Positions 31,437 to 39,752 of a stretch of DNA of 64,000 nucleotides are shown here, in pieces (position 1 is the first letter of the stretch; every line of letters begins with the position of its first letter). The stretch lies in assembly GCF_018866325.1 (NCBI RefSeq), contig NZ_CP076457.1, positions 4,127,001-4,191,000 of the forward strand, given 5' to 3'. This stretch comes from Streptomyces sp. YPW6. Its GTDB lineage: Bacteria > Actinomycetota > Actinomycetes > Streptomycetales > Streptomycetaceae. A model generated the notes under the pieces. It searched no databases and was not told where the DNA came from. It saw only the letters and a program-made list of their open reading frames with translations. A program made the translations under genes and the position numbers.

Positions 31437-32342
31437 GTGACGAGCAGCGAACTGTGGACCCGAGAGACCGCCGACCGCTACGACGCCGAGGAGGCCGAGA
31501 ACTCCTCGCCCGCCGCCCTCGGACCGACCCTCGACTTCCTCGCCGAACTCGCCGGGGACGGCCGGGCCCTGGAGTTCGCCGTCGGCACCGGCCGTGTGGG
31601 CGTGCCCCTCCGGCGACGCGGCGTGCCGGTGACGGGCATCGAACTCTCCGAGCCGATGGCGGCGGTGCTCCGCCACAAGGTGGACGAGGAGACGCTCCCG
31701 GTGGTGATCGGGGACATGGCCACCACGGTCGTCCCCGGTGAATTCACCCTGGTCTACCTCGTCTACAACACCATCGGGAACCTGCTCACCCAGGACGAAC
31801 AGGTCGCATGCTTCGAGAACGCGGCCCGCCATCTGGCCCCCGGCGGCCGGTTCGTCATCGAACTGACCGTACCGCCGCTGCGGTTCCTGCCGCCCGGCCA
31901 GGTCGCGGTGCCGTTCGACGTGTCCGAGCGGCACCTCGGCTTCGACACGTTCGACCTGGTCGGACAGACCCTCGTCTCGCACCACTTCACCCGTGACGGT
32001 GACGACGGCCGCTACCGCCGGGGCACCTGCCGTCAGCGCTACGCGTGGCCGGCCGAGCTGGACCTGATGGCCCGCATCGCGGGGCTGGAGCTGGAGAGCC
32101 GGGCCGGGGACTGGGACGGGACGCCGTTCACGGACGACTCCGCCAAGCACATCTCGGTGTGGCGCAAGCCTGCGGGAGGCCTCGGCCTCCCCGGCCCGGA
32201 GCACCGACGAGCCCCCTGCCGGTGGAGAATTCGCCAGGGCAGAGGGCAGAGGGCAGAGGGCAGAGGGCAGAGGGCAGAGGGCAGAGGGCAGAGGGCTCAA
32301 GGGATGAGCGAGGTGAGGTCCCACAGTGGACCCAGGCCGTGA
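31437..32342 (+). CDS. Class I SAM methyltransferase with a slippage-prone tail
   Basis: 301 residues from GTG 31437. The SAM motif is ALEFAVGTGRVGVPL (about residue 40), then VTGIELSEPMAAVL and LVYLVYNTIGNLL. Methyltransferase_25/41-like folds of this type act on small molecules. The conserved domain ends about ISVWRKP (residue 245). The remaining tail is encoded by eight copies of a 7-bp repeat, so the C terminus (GQRAEGR units) would change with copy number. Substrate unknown. Confidence 0.85.
   Translation: MTSSELWTRETADRYDAEEAENSSPAALGPTLDFLAELAGDGRALEFAVGTGRVGVPLRRRGVPVTGIELSEPMAAVLRHKVDEETLPVVIGDMATTVVPGEFTLVYLVYNTIGNLLTQDEQVACFENAARHLAPGGRFVIELTVPPLRFLPPGQVAVPFDVSERHLGFDTFDLVGQTLVSHHFTRDGDDGRYRRGTCRQRYAWPAELDLMARIAGLELESRAGDWDGTPFTDDSAKHISVWRKPAGGLGLPGPEHRRAPCRWRIRQGRGQRAEGRGQRAEGRGQRAQGMSEVRSHSGPRP
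32236..32296 (+). repeat. Tandem AGGGCAG repeat, eight full copies
   Basis: AGGGCAG is repeated exactly from 32236 to 32291, with a partial ninth unit to 32296. The 7-bp unit is not a multiple of three, so gain or loss of one copy shifts the reading frame of the methyltransferase tail. Confidence 0.95.
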
Positions 32343-32344
32343 AA

Positions 32345-32383
32345 ATGCCCCCGCCCCGCGCCGTATGCGCAGGTCGGGGGCAT
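32345..32383. terminator. Bidirectional hairpin between methyltransferase and gpmA
   Basis: ATGCCCCCG (32345-32353) pairs perfectly with CGGGGGCAT (32375-32383). It lies between two converging genes and is 12 bases from the gpmA stop. Confidence 0.75.
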
Positions 32384-32394
32384 GATCGCGAAAG

Positions 32395-33156
32395 TTACTT
32401 CTTCTTGCCCTGGTTCTTCACGGCCTCGATGGCGGCCTTCGCCGCGTCCGGGTCGAGGTACGTGCCGCCCGGCTTCAGCGGCTTGAAGTCGGCGTCGAGC
32501 TCGTAGGAGAGCGGGATGCCGGTCGGGATGTTGAGGCCCGCGATGTCCGCGTCCGAGATGCCGTCCAGGTGCTTCACCAGGGCGCGGAGGCTGTTGCCGT
32601 GCGCGGCGACCAGGACCGTGCGGCCCGTGAGGAGGTCCGGGACGATGCTGTCGAACCAGTACGGGAGCATGCGGACGACGACGTCCTTCAGGCACTCCGT
32701 GTCCGGGCGCAGCTCCGGGGGGAGCGTCGCGTAGCGCGGGTCGTCGAACTGGCTGTACTCGGCGTCGCGGGCCAGCGACGGCGGCGGGGTGTCGTACGAG
32801 CGGCGCCACAGCATGAACTGCTCCTCGCCGAACTCGGCGAGCGTCTGCGCCTTGTCCTTGCCCTGGAGCGCGCCGTAGTGGCGCTCGTTCAGGCGCCAGG
32901 AGCGGCGGACCGGGATCCAGAGGCGGTCGGCGGACTCCAGGGCGAGCTGCGCGGTGCGGATCGCGCGGCGCTGGAGGGAGGTGTGCAGGACGTCGGGGAG
33001 CAGACCGGCGTCCTTGAGCAGCTCACCGCCGCGGACTGCTTCCTTCTCGCCCTTCTCGGTGAGGTTGACGTCCACCCAGCCGGTGAACAGGTTCTTCGCG
33101 TTCCATTCGCTCTCGCCGTGGCGGAGGAGGATCAGCTTGTACGGTGCGTCGGCCAT
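32395..33156 (-). CDS. gpmA: 2,3-bisphosphoglycerate-dependent phosphoglycerate mutase
   Basis: 253 residues. LLRHGESEWNAKNLFTGW holds the phosphohistidine (His13), and LNERHYGALQGKDKAQ and VAAHGNSLRAL supply the rest of the active site. It interconverts 3- and 2-phosphoglycerate in glycolysis and gluconeogenesis as a tetramer or dimer in the cytoplasm. The tail is Lys-rich (NQGKKK). TACGCT (33164-33169 on the minus strand) lies seven bases before the ATG, so the message is probably leaderless. Confidence 0.97.
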   Translation of the reverse strand: MADAPYKLILLRHGESEWNAKNLFTGWVDVNLTEKGEKEAVRGGELLKDAGLLPDVLHTSLQRRAIRTAQLALESADRLWIPVRRSWRLNERHYGALQGKDKAQTLAEFGEEQFMLWRRSYDTPPPSLARDAEYSQFDDPRYATLPPELRPDTECLKDVVVRMLPYWFDSIVPDLLTGRTVLVAAHGNSLRALVKHLDGISDADIAGLNIPTGIPLSYELDADFKPLKPGGTYLDPDAAKAAIEAVKNQGKKK

Positions 33157-33489
33157 GAGCCCGAGCGTAATCGAACCCGTGCGACCCCCGCGCGCCCGCC
33201 CGTAACGCGGACAGCGCCGGGCCGCGGGCGCCGGGTCCGGTGCGCCCGCGGTGCGGACGATTGACGGGGGGCGTCAATCCAGTGGCGGGCGGGGAGCCCG
33301 GCTTCGTAATGTCTCGGACGGGGTCGGAGGTGTTACCCGAGAGCCCTGCCGCATACGGCTGCGTACGCACCCGCCGCATACGGATCTGCACCTGCCGCAT
33401 CCGCATCCGTATCAGCAACCGCCTCCGCATCTGCTCCGCATCCGCATCCGCATCCGCATCCGTCCGAACGTCCCGTGGGGGGAATCCTT
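33157..33489. other. Divergent gap between gpmA and the MFS gene with palindrome and hexamer repeat
   Basis: The gap holds the perfect palindrome ATTGACG-GGGGG-CGTCAAT at 33260-33278, a likely operator. It also holds a run of TCCGCA-type hexamers from about 33396 to 33465, of which four are exact in a row near 33438-33461. GGGGGGAA before ATG 33490 is the ribosome site. The hexamers lie in the mRNA leader of the pump gene. I see no other gene here. Confidence 0.75.
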
Positions 33490-34818
33490 ATGTCCGTCGC
33501 CGGTCTGCGCACCGCCGCCCGCGAGACCGTCTCCGGGATGCCCCGCGCGTTCTGGTGGCTGTGGACCAGCACCCTGGTCAACCGCCTCGGCGCGTTCGTC
33601 GCGACCTTCATGGCCCTGTACCTGACCCTGGACCGGGGCTACTCCGCCTCGTACGCCGGGCTCGTCGCCGCCCTCCACGGGCTCGGCGGGGTCATCTCCT
33701 CGCTCGGTGCGGGCGTGATGACCGACCGGCTCGGGCGGCGGCCCACCATGCTGATCGCCCAGACGTCCACCGCCGTGTCCGTGGCGGTGCTCGGGTTCAT
33801 GCAGCACCCCTTCGCCATCGCCGCCGTGGCGTTCTTCGTCGGCATGGCGAGCAACGCGTCCCGGCCCGCCGTCCAGGCGATGATGGCGGACATCGTGCCC
33901 CCGAAGGACCGGGTCCGGGCCTTCTCGCTCAACTACTGGGCCATCAACCTCGGCTTCGCGATCTCCTCCGCCGGGGCCGGTTTCATCGCCGAGTACAGCT
34001 ACCTCGCCGGCTTCCTCGGCGAGGCCCTGATGACCCTCGTCTGCGCGGTTCTCGTCTTCGTGAAGGTGCCGGAGTCGCGGCCCGAGGAAGCGGTGGCCGA
34101 GAGCGTCGGCGGCAAGCGGCCGAGGGACGAGGTGCGGCTGACCACCGTCCTGCGCGACGGGCGCTTCATGGGAGTGGTGGGGCTGTCGTTCCTGGTGGCG
34201 CTGATCTTCCAGCAGGGCTATGTGGGGCTGCCGGTGGCGATGGGCACGGACGGGCTCTCCAGCTCCGACTTCGGTACCGCCATCGCCGTCAACGGTGTGC
34301 TGATCGTGGCCCTCCAGATCCCCGTCACCCGCTTCATCCAGCACCGCGACCCGCGCCGGCTGCTGATCATCTCCTCGCTGCTCGCGGGGTACGGCTTCGG
34401 ACTCACCGCCTTCGCGGGATCGGTCGCGGCGTACGCCCTCACCGTCTGCGTCTGGACCCTGGCCGAGATCGTGAACGCGCCCACCCAGACCGGCATCGTC
34501 GTCCAGCTGTCGCCCGCCCGGGGCCGGGGCCGCTACCAGGGCATGTACACGATGTCCTGGTCGGTGGCCGCGCTCGTCGCGCCGCTGATGTCCGGTTTCG
34601 TGATCGACCACTACGGCGCCGCGTGGCTCTGGGCCGCCTGCGCCGTCATCGGCACCGTCGCCGGACTCGGCTACTGGCTGCTGATGCGCAACCTGCCGCG
34701 CGCGGAGAACGCCGCGTCGGACGTCCTGCCCGAGCCCGCGCCCGTCCCCGCCGAGGCCCGCCCGGACCAGGCCGAACCGGAGGCCGCGCCCGCGGCGGCG
34801 GTCGAGCAAGCCCGCTGA
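33490..34818 (+). CDS. MFS drug-efflux transporter
   Basis: 442 residues with 12 predicted membrane helices. The A motif GAGVMTDRLGRRPTML between helices 2 and 3 and NRLGAFVATFMALYL in helix 1 are typical of MDR-type MFS exporters. The C-terminal 45 residues are a Pro/Ala/Glu-rich cytoplasmic tail. The palindrome at 33260 and the hexamer-rich leader may control it. Substrate unknown. Confidence 0.88.
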   Translation: MSVAGLRTAARETVSGMPRAFWWLWTSTLVNRLGAFVATFMALYLTLDRGYSASYAGLVAALHGLGGVISSLGAGVMTDRLGRRPTMLIAQTSTAVSVAVLGFMQHPFAIAAVAFFVGMASNASRPAVQAMMADIVPPKDRVRAFSLNYWAINLGFAISSAGAGFIAEYSYLAGFLGEALMTLVCAVLVFVKVPESRPEEAVAESVGGKRPRDEVRLTTVLRDGRFMGVVGLSFLVALIFQQGYVGLPVAMGTDGLSSSDFGTAIAVNGVLIVALQIPVTRFIQHRDPRRLLIISSLLAGYGFGLTAFAGSVAAYALTVCVWTLAEIVNAPTQTGIVVQLSPARGRGRYQGMYTMSWSVAALVAPLMSGFVIDHYGAAWLWAACAVIGTVAGLGYWLLMRNLPRAENAASDVLPEPAPVPAEARPDQAEPEAAPAAAVEQAR

Positions 34819-34826
34819 ACCGGCGG

Positions 34827-34890
34827 CGCGCGGAGCCCCCGGAGCCTGAGAACCAACAGCGTCCTCAAGCCGCTCCGGGGGCTCCGCGCG
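34827..34890. terminator. Strong hairpin after the MFS gene
   Basis: CGCGCGGAGCCCCCGGAGC (34827-34845) and GCTCCGGGGGCTCCGCGCG (34872-34890) form a perfect 19-bp stem around a 26-base loop, between converging genes. Confidence 0.85.
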
Positions 34891-34938
34891 TTCGTGTCCG
34901 TACGGGATCCTGCCCGTACACGGCTGTACGGGTACGGG

Positions 34939-35088
34939 TCAGCCGCAGCAGCCGCCGCACTGGCACGGGGCGCCGGACTGGCACCCGCACCCGCAGCCCG
35001 ACCCGCATCCGCAGGCGCCGAGCAGGGCTCGGTGCACCACTTCGGTCGGGGTCTCCTGCTGGGGTTCGGTCGTGGGGGAATCGGCCAT
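34939..35088 (-). CDS. Small Cys/Gly-rich metallothionein-like protein
   Basis: 49 residues. The N-terminal half is polar (MADSPTTEPQQETPTEVVHR), then ALLGACGCGSGCGCGCQSG and APCQCGGCCG. Nine cysteines fall in residues 26-48, in CxC, CxxxC and CC spacings, with a His at residue 19. This fits a metal-thiolate cluster protein, though it is not an obvious member of the known bacterial metallothionein (SmtA/MymT) families. AGGAGGA lies eight bases before ATG 35088, a near-perfect ribosome site. It converges with the MFS gene across a strong terminator. Metal binding is inference from composition. Confidence 0.75.
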   Translation of the reverse strand: MADSPTTEPQQETPTEVVHRALLGACGCGSGCGCGCQSGAPCQCGGCCG

Positions 35089-35360
35089 GGTTCCTCCTCA
35101 GGGCATGCGGCTGGGCGGCGGACGCCGGTGCGCCGCCGCCGGGGACGTACGGCATGACCCATCGCTCACGGCCATGGCGCCGCCCCCGCCTCATTGCATG
35201 CCCATCCCGGCGGGCGCATCAACGGCGCACACGCGCAGGAACGTGAGTGCGACTCGCGTGCGCCGGTGAAGCGCCGGTGGTACGTCGCAGGCGTCCCGGT
35301 CCGTTCCGCGCGCCCTCGACCGTGCCCCGCCGGCAGCGCACAGTGGCTGCGCACCCGCGG

Positions 35361-36038
35361 CTACGCGCCCTCCACCGGGGCCGCCGCCTGGATCTCGTCC
35401 GCGTGCTCGCCCGTCACCAGGTAGACCACGCGCTTGGCGACCGACACGGCGTGGTCGGCGAAGCGCTCGTAGTAGCGGCCCAGCAGCGTCACGTCGACGG
35501 CCGTCTCGATGCCGTGCTTCCAGCGGTCGTCCATCAGGTGCTTGAAGAGCGTGCGGTGGAGCAGGTCCATCTCGTCGTCGTCCTGCTCCAGCTGGAGCGC
35601 CAGATCGACGTCCTTGGTGATGATGACCTCGGCCGCCTTGGCCATCAGGCGCTGGGCGAGCTGGCCCATCTCCAGAATCGTCGCGTGCAGGTCGTGCGGG
35701 ACCGCCGACTGCGGGAAGCGCAGCCGGGCCAGCTTCGCCACGTGCTGGGCGAGGTCGCCGGAGCGCTCCAGATCGGCGCTCATCCGCAGCGAGGTCACCA
35801 CGATGCGCAGGTCCGTCGCCACCGGCTGCTGCCGGGCCAGGAGCGCGATGGCGCGGGCCTCCAGGTCGTGCTGGAGGTCGTCGACCTTCTGGTCGCCGGC
35901 GATCACGTTCTCCGCCAGCGTCAGATCGGCGTCCAGCATGGACGTGGTCGCCCTGCCGATCGCCGAGCCGACCAGCCGGGCCATCTCGACCAGGCCTTCT
36001 CCGATCGAATCGAGTTCCTCGTGGTAAGCGTCGCGCAT
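35361..36038 (-). CDS. phoU: PhoU phosphate-signalling protein
   Basis: 225 residues starting MRDAYHEELDSIGEGLVEMA, two repeated three-helix PhoU units with the acidic metal motifs DLERSGDLAQHV (about residue 92) and YYERFADHAVSVAKR (about 195). PhoU restrains PhoR/PhoP when phosphate is adequate. It is divergent from phoR with a PHO box in the shared region, so PhoP probably controls both sides. Confidence 0.95.
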   Translation of the reverse strand: MRDAYHEELDSIGEGLVEMARLVGSAIGRATTSMLDADLTLAENVIAGDQKVDDLQHDLEARAIALLARQQPVATDLRIVVTSLRMSADLERSGDLAQHVAKLARLRFPQSAVPHDLHATILEMGQLAQRLMAKAAEVIITKDVDLALQLEQDDDEMDLLHRTLFKHLMDDRWKHGIETAVDVTLLGRYYERFADHAVSVAKRVVYLVTGEHADEIQAAAPVEGA

Positions 36039-36129
36039 GGAAGTCCCTCTCCAGTTCCAACTGAGGCCGGGGTCTCGGACCGACCCCCACGGTGCCACGG
36101 TGGGGGTGGAACGCGTCCGGATCCGTCCC

Positions 36130-36162
36130 CCTAAGTGAACCGGCTCCTACCCCTCGGTGAAC
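36130..36162 (-). promoter_or_regulatory. PHO box (three 11-bp direct repeats) between phoU and phoRP
   Basis: On the minus strand three successive 11-base units read GTTCACCGAGG (36162-36152), GGTAGGAGCCG (36151-36141) and GTTCACTTAGG (36140-36130). The first and third match the GTTCACC-type direct-repeat unit of Streptomyces PhoP sites; the middle is diverged. The box is 92 bases before phoU and 74 before phoR. Confidence 0.85.
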
Positions 36163-36235
36163 TCTGGGCGACGAGTGTTCGAGATGGCACTCGGACGGCT
36201 GGGAGTGACTCGTCGCACCCGCATAACCTTGAAGC

Positions 36236-37498
36236 ATGGACGTGAACGCGGCGGTCGCCGCAGCTGCTGCGATTGCCGGTCTCCTGACCGGTGTGATCGC
36301 CATGCTGGCGTTCCGCTGGAGCGAGCGCGACCTGAAACGGCCCACGCGCACGTCGCTGCGGCCCGACAGCAACGCCGCTCTTCCCCCCGGAGTGGACACC
36401 GTCCTCTCCGTCCTCAGCTCCTCGGCCGTCGTCCTCGACGAGAGCGACGGCGTGGTCAAGGCCAGCTCGGCGGCGTACGCCCTGGGCCTCGTGCGCGGTG
36501 GCCGGCTGGCCGTCGAACCGATGCTCAACATGGCCCGGGACACCCGGCGGGACGGCGAGATACGACAGGTCGAGCTGGATCTGCCCCGGCGCGGTACGGG
36601 CCGGGGGGACACCCTCGCCGTCTCCGCCCGGGTCGCCCCGCTCGGCTCGCGGCTGGTGCTGCTGCTGGTGGAGGACCTCACCGAGGCCCGCCGGATAGAG
36701 GCGGTACGGCGCGACTTCGTCGCCAACGTCAGCCACGAGCTCAAGACCCCGACCGGAGCGCTCTCCCTGCTCTCCGAGGCGGTCATGGACGCCTCCGACG
36801 ACCCGGAAGCGGTGGAGCGGTTCGCCGGGCGGATGCAGATCGAGGCGACCCGGCTCACCAACCTCGTCCAGGAGCTCATCGACCTCTCCCGGGTGCAGAA
36901 CGACGACCCGCTGGAGGACGCCGAGCCGGTCAAGGTGGAGACCCTGGTCGCCGAGGCGATCGACCGCTGCCGCCAGCAGGCCGGCTCCAAGCAGATCACC
37001 ATGGCCTCCGCGGGCGCCGAGGGCCTCACGGTCTGGGGCAACCGCGGCCAGCTCGTCGGCGCGCTCGGCAATCTCGTCGAGAACGCCGTCAACTACAGCC
37101 CCGCCCACACCCGCGTCGGCATCGCCGCACGCCGGCTCGCCTCGCCCGGCGGGGACCTCATCGAGATAGCCGTCACCGACCAGGGCATCGGCATCTCCGA
37201 GAAGGACCGTGAACGGGTCTTCGAACGTTTCTACCGCGTCGACCCGGCCCGCTCACGGGCCACCGGTGGCACCGGTCTCGGCCTCGCCATCGTCAAGCAC
37301 GTGGCCGCCTCGCACGGCGGGGAGGTCACCGTCTGGAGCTCCGAGGGACAGGGCTCCACCTTCACCCTCAGGCTGCCCGAAACGGGTGTCACGAGGGAGC
37401 GCACCACCGGCGGACCGCTTATCGTCAACGGCGACGACGAGGGGCCGTACGAGACCGACACCTTTGACCCCTTCCCTGCCCCGGAGGCTCTTCCGTGA
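36236..37498 (+). CDS. phoR: PhoR sensor histidine kinase
   Basis: 420 residues. One N-terminal membrane helix (about 5-25), a linker, a PAS-like region, then the dimer/phospho-acceptor motif FVANVSHELKTPTGAL (His about 170) and ATPase boxes N (NLVENAVNYS), G1 (VTDQGIGIS) and G2 (GGTGLGLAIVKHV). Like SenX3 it has no large extracellular sensor. TAACCT (36224-36229) is six bases before the ATG, a leaderless start. Its TGA overlaps the phoP GTG, so kinase and regulator are coupled. Confidence 0.95.
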   Translation: MDVNAAVAAAAAIAGLLTGVIAMLAFRWSERDLKRPTRTSLRPDSNAALPPGVDTVLSVLSSSAVVLDESDGVVKASSAAYALGLVRGGRLAVEPMLNMARDTRRDGEIRQVELDLPRRGTGRGDTLAVSARVAPLGSRLVLLLVEDLTEARRIEAVRRDFVANVSHELKTPTGALSLLSEAVMDASDDPEAVERFAGRMQIEATRLTNLVQELIDLSRVQNDDPLEDAEPVKVETLVAEAIDRCRQQAGSKQITMASAGAEGLTVWGNRGQLVGALGNLVENAVNYSPAHTRVGIAARRLASPGGDLIEIAVTDQGIGISEKDRERVFERFYRVDPARSRATGGTGLGLAIVKHVAASHGGEVTVWSSEGQGSTFTLRLPETGVTRERTTGGPLIVNGDDEGPYETDTFDPFPAPEALP

Positions 37499-38175
37499 CC
37501 CGAGTGCTTGTCGTCGAGGATGAGGAATCCTTCAGCGACGCCCTGTCCTACATGCTGCGCAAGGAAGGTTTCGAGGTCGCCATCGCGGCGACCGGCCCCG
37601 ACGGGCTGGACGAGTTCGAGCGCAACGGCGCCGATCTGGTCCTCCTCGACCTGATGCTCCCCGGCCTGCCCGGCACCGAGGTGTGCCGCCAGCTCCGCAG
37701 CCGCTCCAACGTCCCGGTGATCATGGTCACCGCCAAGGACAGCGAGATCGACAAGGTCGTCGGGCTGGAGATAGGAGCCGACGACTACGTCACCAAGCCC
37801 TTCTCCTCCCGCGAGCTCGTCGCCCGTATCCGGGCCGTCCTGCGCCGCCGCGGGGAGCCGGAGGAGGTCACTCCGGCCGCTCTGGAGGCGGGCCCGGTCC
37901 GGATGGACGTCGACCGGCACGTCGTCACGGTCTCCGGCGGCAAGGTCGACCTCCCGCTCAAGGAGTTCGACCTCCTGGAGATGCTCCTGCGCAACGCCGG
38001 CCGGGTGCTCACCCGCATGCAGCTCATCGACCGGGTCTGGGGCGCCGACTACGTCGGCGACACCAAGACCCTCGACGTCCACGTCAAGCGCCTGCGCGCC
38101 AAGATCGAGCCCGACCCGGGCGCCCCGCGCTACCTCGTCACCGTGCGGGGCCTGGGGTACAAGTTCGAGCCGTAG
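37495..38175 (+). CDS. phoP: PhoP response regulator
   Basis: 226 residues. The OmpR/PhoB-type receiver has VEDEESF, the phospho-Asp in LVLLDLMLPGLPG, the Thr in VTAKD and the Lys in YVTKPF, followed by a winged helix (LKEFDLLEMLLRNAGRVLTR; TLDVHVKRLRAKIE). With PhoR it controls phosphate-scavenging genes and represses antibiotic production under phosphate limitation in Streptomyces. A 50-bp palindrome ends the operon 29 bases after the stop. Confidence 0.96.
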   Translation: MTRVLVVEDEESFSDALSYMLRKEGFEVAIAATGPDGLDEFERNGADLVLLDLMLPGLPGTEVCRQLRSRSNVPVIMVTAKDSEIDKVVGLEIGADDYVTKPFSSRELVARIRAVLRRRGEPEEVTPAALEAGPVRMDVDRHVVTVSGGKVDLPLKEFDLLEMLLRNAGRVLTRMQLIDRVWGADYVGDTKTLDVHVKRLRAKIEPDPGAPRYLVTVRGLGYKFEP

Positions 38176-38204
38176 ACCGCGGGCCGCACGGTTCGGCGGT
38201 CCTG

Positions 38205-38254
38205 TGTACGCCGTAGGGGGGCTTCCCGGCCGGGAAGCCCCCCTACGACGTACA
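38205..38254. terminator. 50-bp near-perfect palindrome after phoP
   Basis: GTAGGGGGGCTTCCCGG (38213-38229) and its reverse complement (38230-38246) meet with no loop. With outer arms TGTACG and CGTACA the hairpin spans 38205-38254 with one mismatch. It separates phoP from the converging lipoprotein gene. Confidence 0.9.
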
Positions 38255-38355
38255 TCTGGCGCGTGGCGGGCGAAGGCCCTCTCACGCGGGCTCCGGTCGC
38301 CGGAGCGGACGCCCCCGCTCATGGGGCGGTCCCCCGGCGCGGGTGACGGCGGGCG

Positions 38356-39066
38356 TCAGTGGGCCGCGGGCACCGAGGCGGCGTCGCCCGTGCTCTGCGT
38401 GTCCGTACCGCCCTGGCCGGCGGCGCCCTCGGCGTCCGTGCCGTCCGCGGGGGTGCCGGGCGTCCCGCCCTCGCCCGCGCCGGGGTTCTCCGCCTCGCCG
38501 GACGCGCTGCCGGACGGCGACGGGCTCGGCTCCTGGGAGGGGGCCTCGGCCCGCGGGCTGGGACCGAAGTCCTTGAAGTAGCCCTCGGCCGGGAAGACGC
38601 TCGCGCCGAGGCCGACGTCGCCGGTCCGGCTGAGCTTGAAGACGACCTGCTGGACGTCGCCGTCGCGCGCGGCCTCGCCGCTGTTCTCGATCACGGCGGC
38701 GGCGTTGCCCTTGCCGCCGATGATGACCCGACCGCCGGCCGGGACCACGATGGGGCCCTTGCCGTCGGCGGCCTGGAGCTTCACCTCGACGTCGCTGCCG
38801 GGCAGCGTGATCGCCTCCAGCACCTCGCGCTCGGTGCCGTCGTTGAACAGCGTCGCGGCGACGACGGCGGGGCCGTCCGCGCCGGCGCCGGGCTGCGTGA
38901 TCACGTTGACGTTCTGGACCTTGATGTCCCCCACCGAGGTGGCCGGGTTGTCCGGCCGGATCTTCAGCGTCTCGGCGTTGTTGCCCGCCCCGCAGGCGGA
39001 CAGGGCGAAGATCGAGAGCGCGGTGGCGGTGGCGGCGAGAGCGCCGTGTCGAAGGCTGCGGCTCAC
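38356..39066 (-). CDS. DUF461-type secreted lipoprotein
   Basis: 236 residues. The lipobox is FALSAC (Cys at about 25). The mature domain (about 35-165) has a cupredoxin-like beta series (IKVQNVNVITQPG, GPAVVAATLFNDG, GGRVIIGGKGNAA) as in DUF461 proteins, which are structurally related to copper chaperones. The typical Met/His copper ligands are not obvious, so metal binding is uncertain. The C-terminal 65 residues are a low-complexity Pro/Ser/Glu/Gly tail. Confidence 0.82.
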   Translation of the reverse strand: MSRSLRHGALAATATALSIFALSACGAGNNAETLKIRPDNPATSVGDIKVQNVNVITQPGAGADGPAVVAATLFNDGTEREVLEAITLPGSDVEVKLQAADGKGPIVVPAGGRVIIGGKGNAAAVIENSGEAARDGDVQQVVFKLSRTGDVGLGASVFPAEGYFKDFGPSPRAEAPSQEPSPSPSGSASGEAENPGAGEGGTPGTPADGTDAEGAAGQGGTDTQSTGDAASVPAAH

Positions 39067-39752
39067 GGCGGCGGCAACTCCTTGAACGTTCGGACTGCGG
39101 ACTTCGGACGTCGGGCTTCGAGCGGTGGTGTAAAGCCGCCCTAAGGGTGTGTCAGCGGCATCAGGCTACCGAGCCACCGCGCCCGCCCTGCACCCGACCC
39201 GCCTCTAGAGGGTGTCCCGTCGGCCGGGCGTGGGTCCGATCGTCGGCCGCGGGCGGGTCCGGGCCGCCGCAGGGGTGTTCTACCGGCCGGTAGGTCACGT
39301 GCCGTTCACATAATCCGCCTGATCAATTCTTCCGGGCGTCCCGCCGCTTCTTCGCGCTTTTCCGCCGCGCGGCTTCTTCGTCTTCGCGTTCCGGTTCGGC
39401 TTCCGGCGGAAAGTGCCCCGCGGCGCGTGGCTTGATCAAATTCATTGCGGGCGGGCGGTTACGGCCGTACGGGTGAGCGATCACCGAACGGAGTAGGGAA
39501 TGATCGCCACTCCGAAACCGACAAAACGGGACTTTCGCCCTCTTCTGCAGGGCTTCCGGGCCGTGTGACGCGGATGTTTCACCCCGGGCGTACAGCGGCT
39601 CCGACCTGCGAATACCGTCCTCCGGATGCCTTCCGCAGCACGTTCCTGTTGCTGTTGTCAAGCCCCGAGATATGCCCTGACCTGCGAAAACGTCATTCAG
39701 GAGAGTCGATTCTCGTGTTACTCTGGATAGCCACGGAAGGGGTACCTGTCAC
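39067..39752. other. 686-bp gap before carD, lower in GC, with a palindrome
   Basis: The longest gene-poor stretch. It holds a perfect 14-bp palindrome CTACCGG-CCGGTAG at 39280-39293, and a possible small basic ORF on the minus strand (39445 to 39323, 40 residues, MNLIKPRAAGHFPPEAEPER then a Lys/Arg/Glu tail) with no ribosome site and weak third-position GC. The right end (39480-39750) is the carD promoter region, with GC clearly below that of the surroundings. I support no gene here with confidence. Confidence 0.5.

Noticed and set aside
32221..32300. CRISPR-like array at the AGGGCAG repeats
   Set aside because: Units are 7 bp, contiguous and without spacers.
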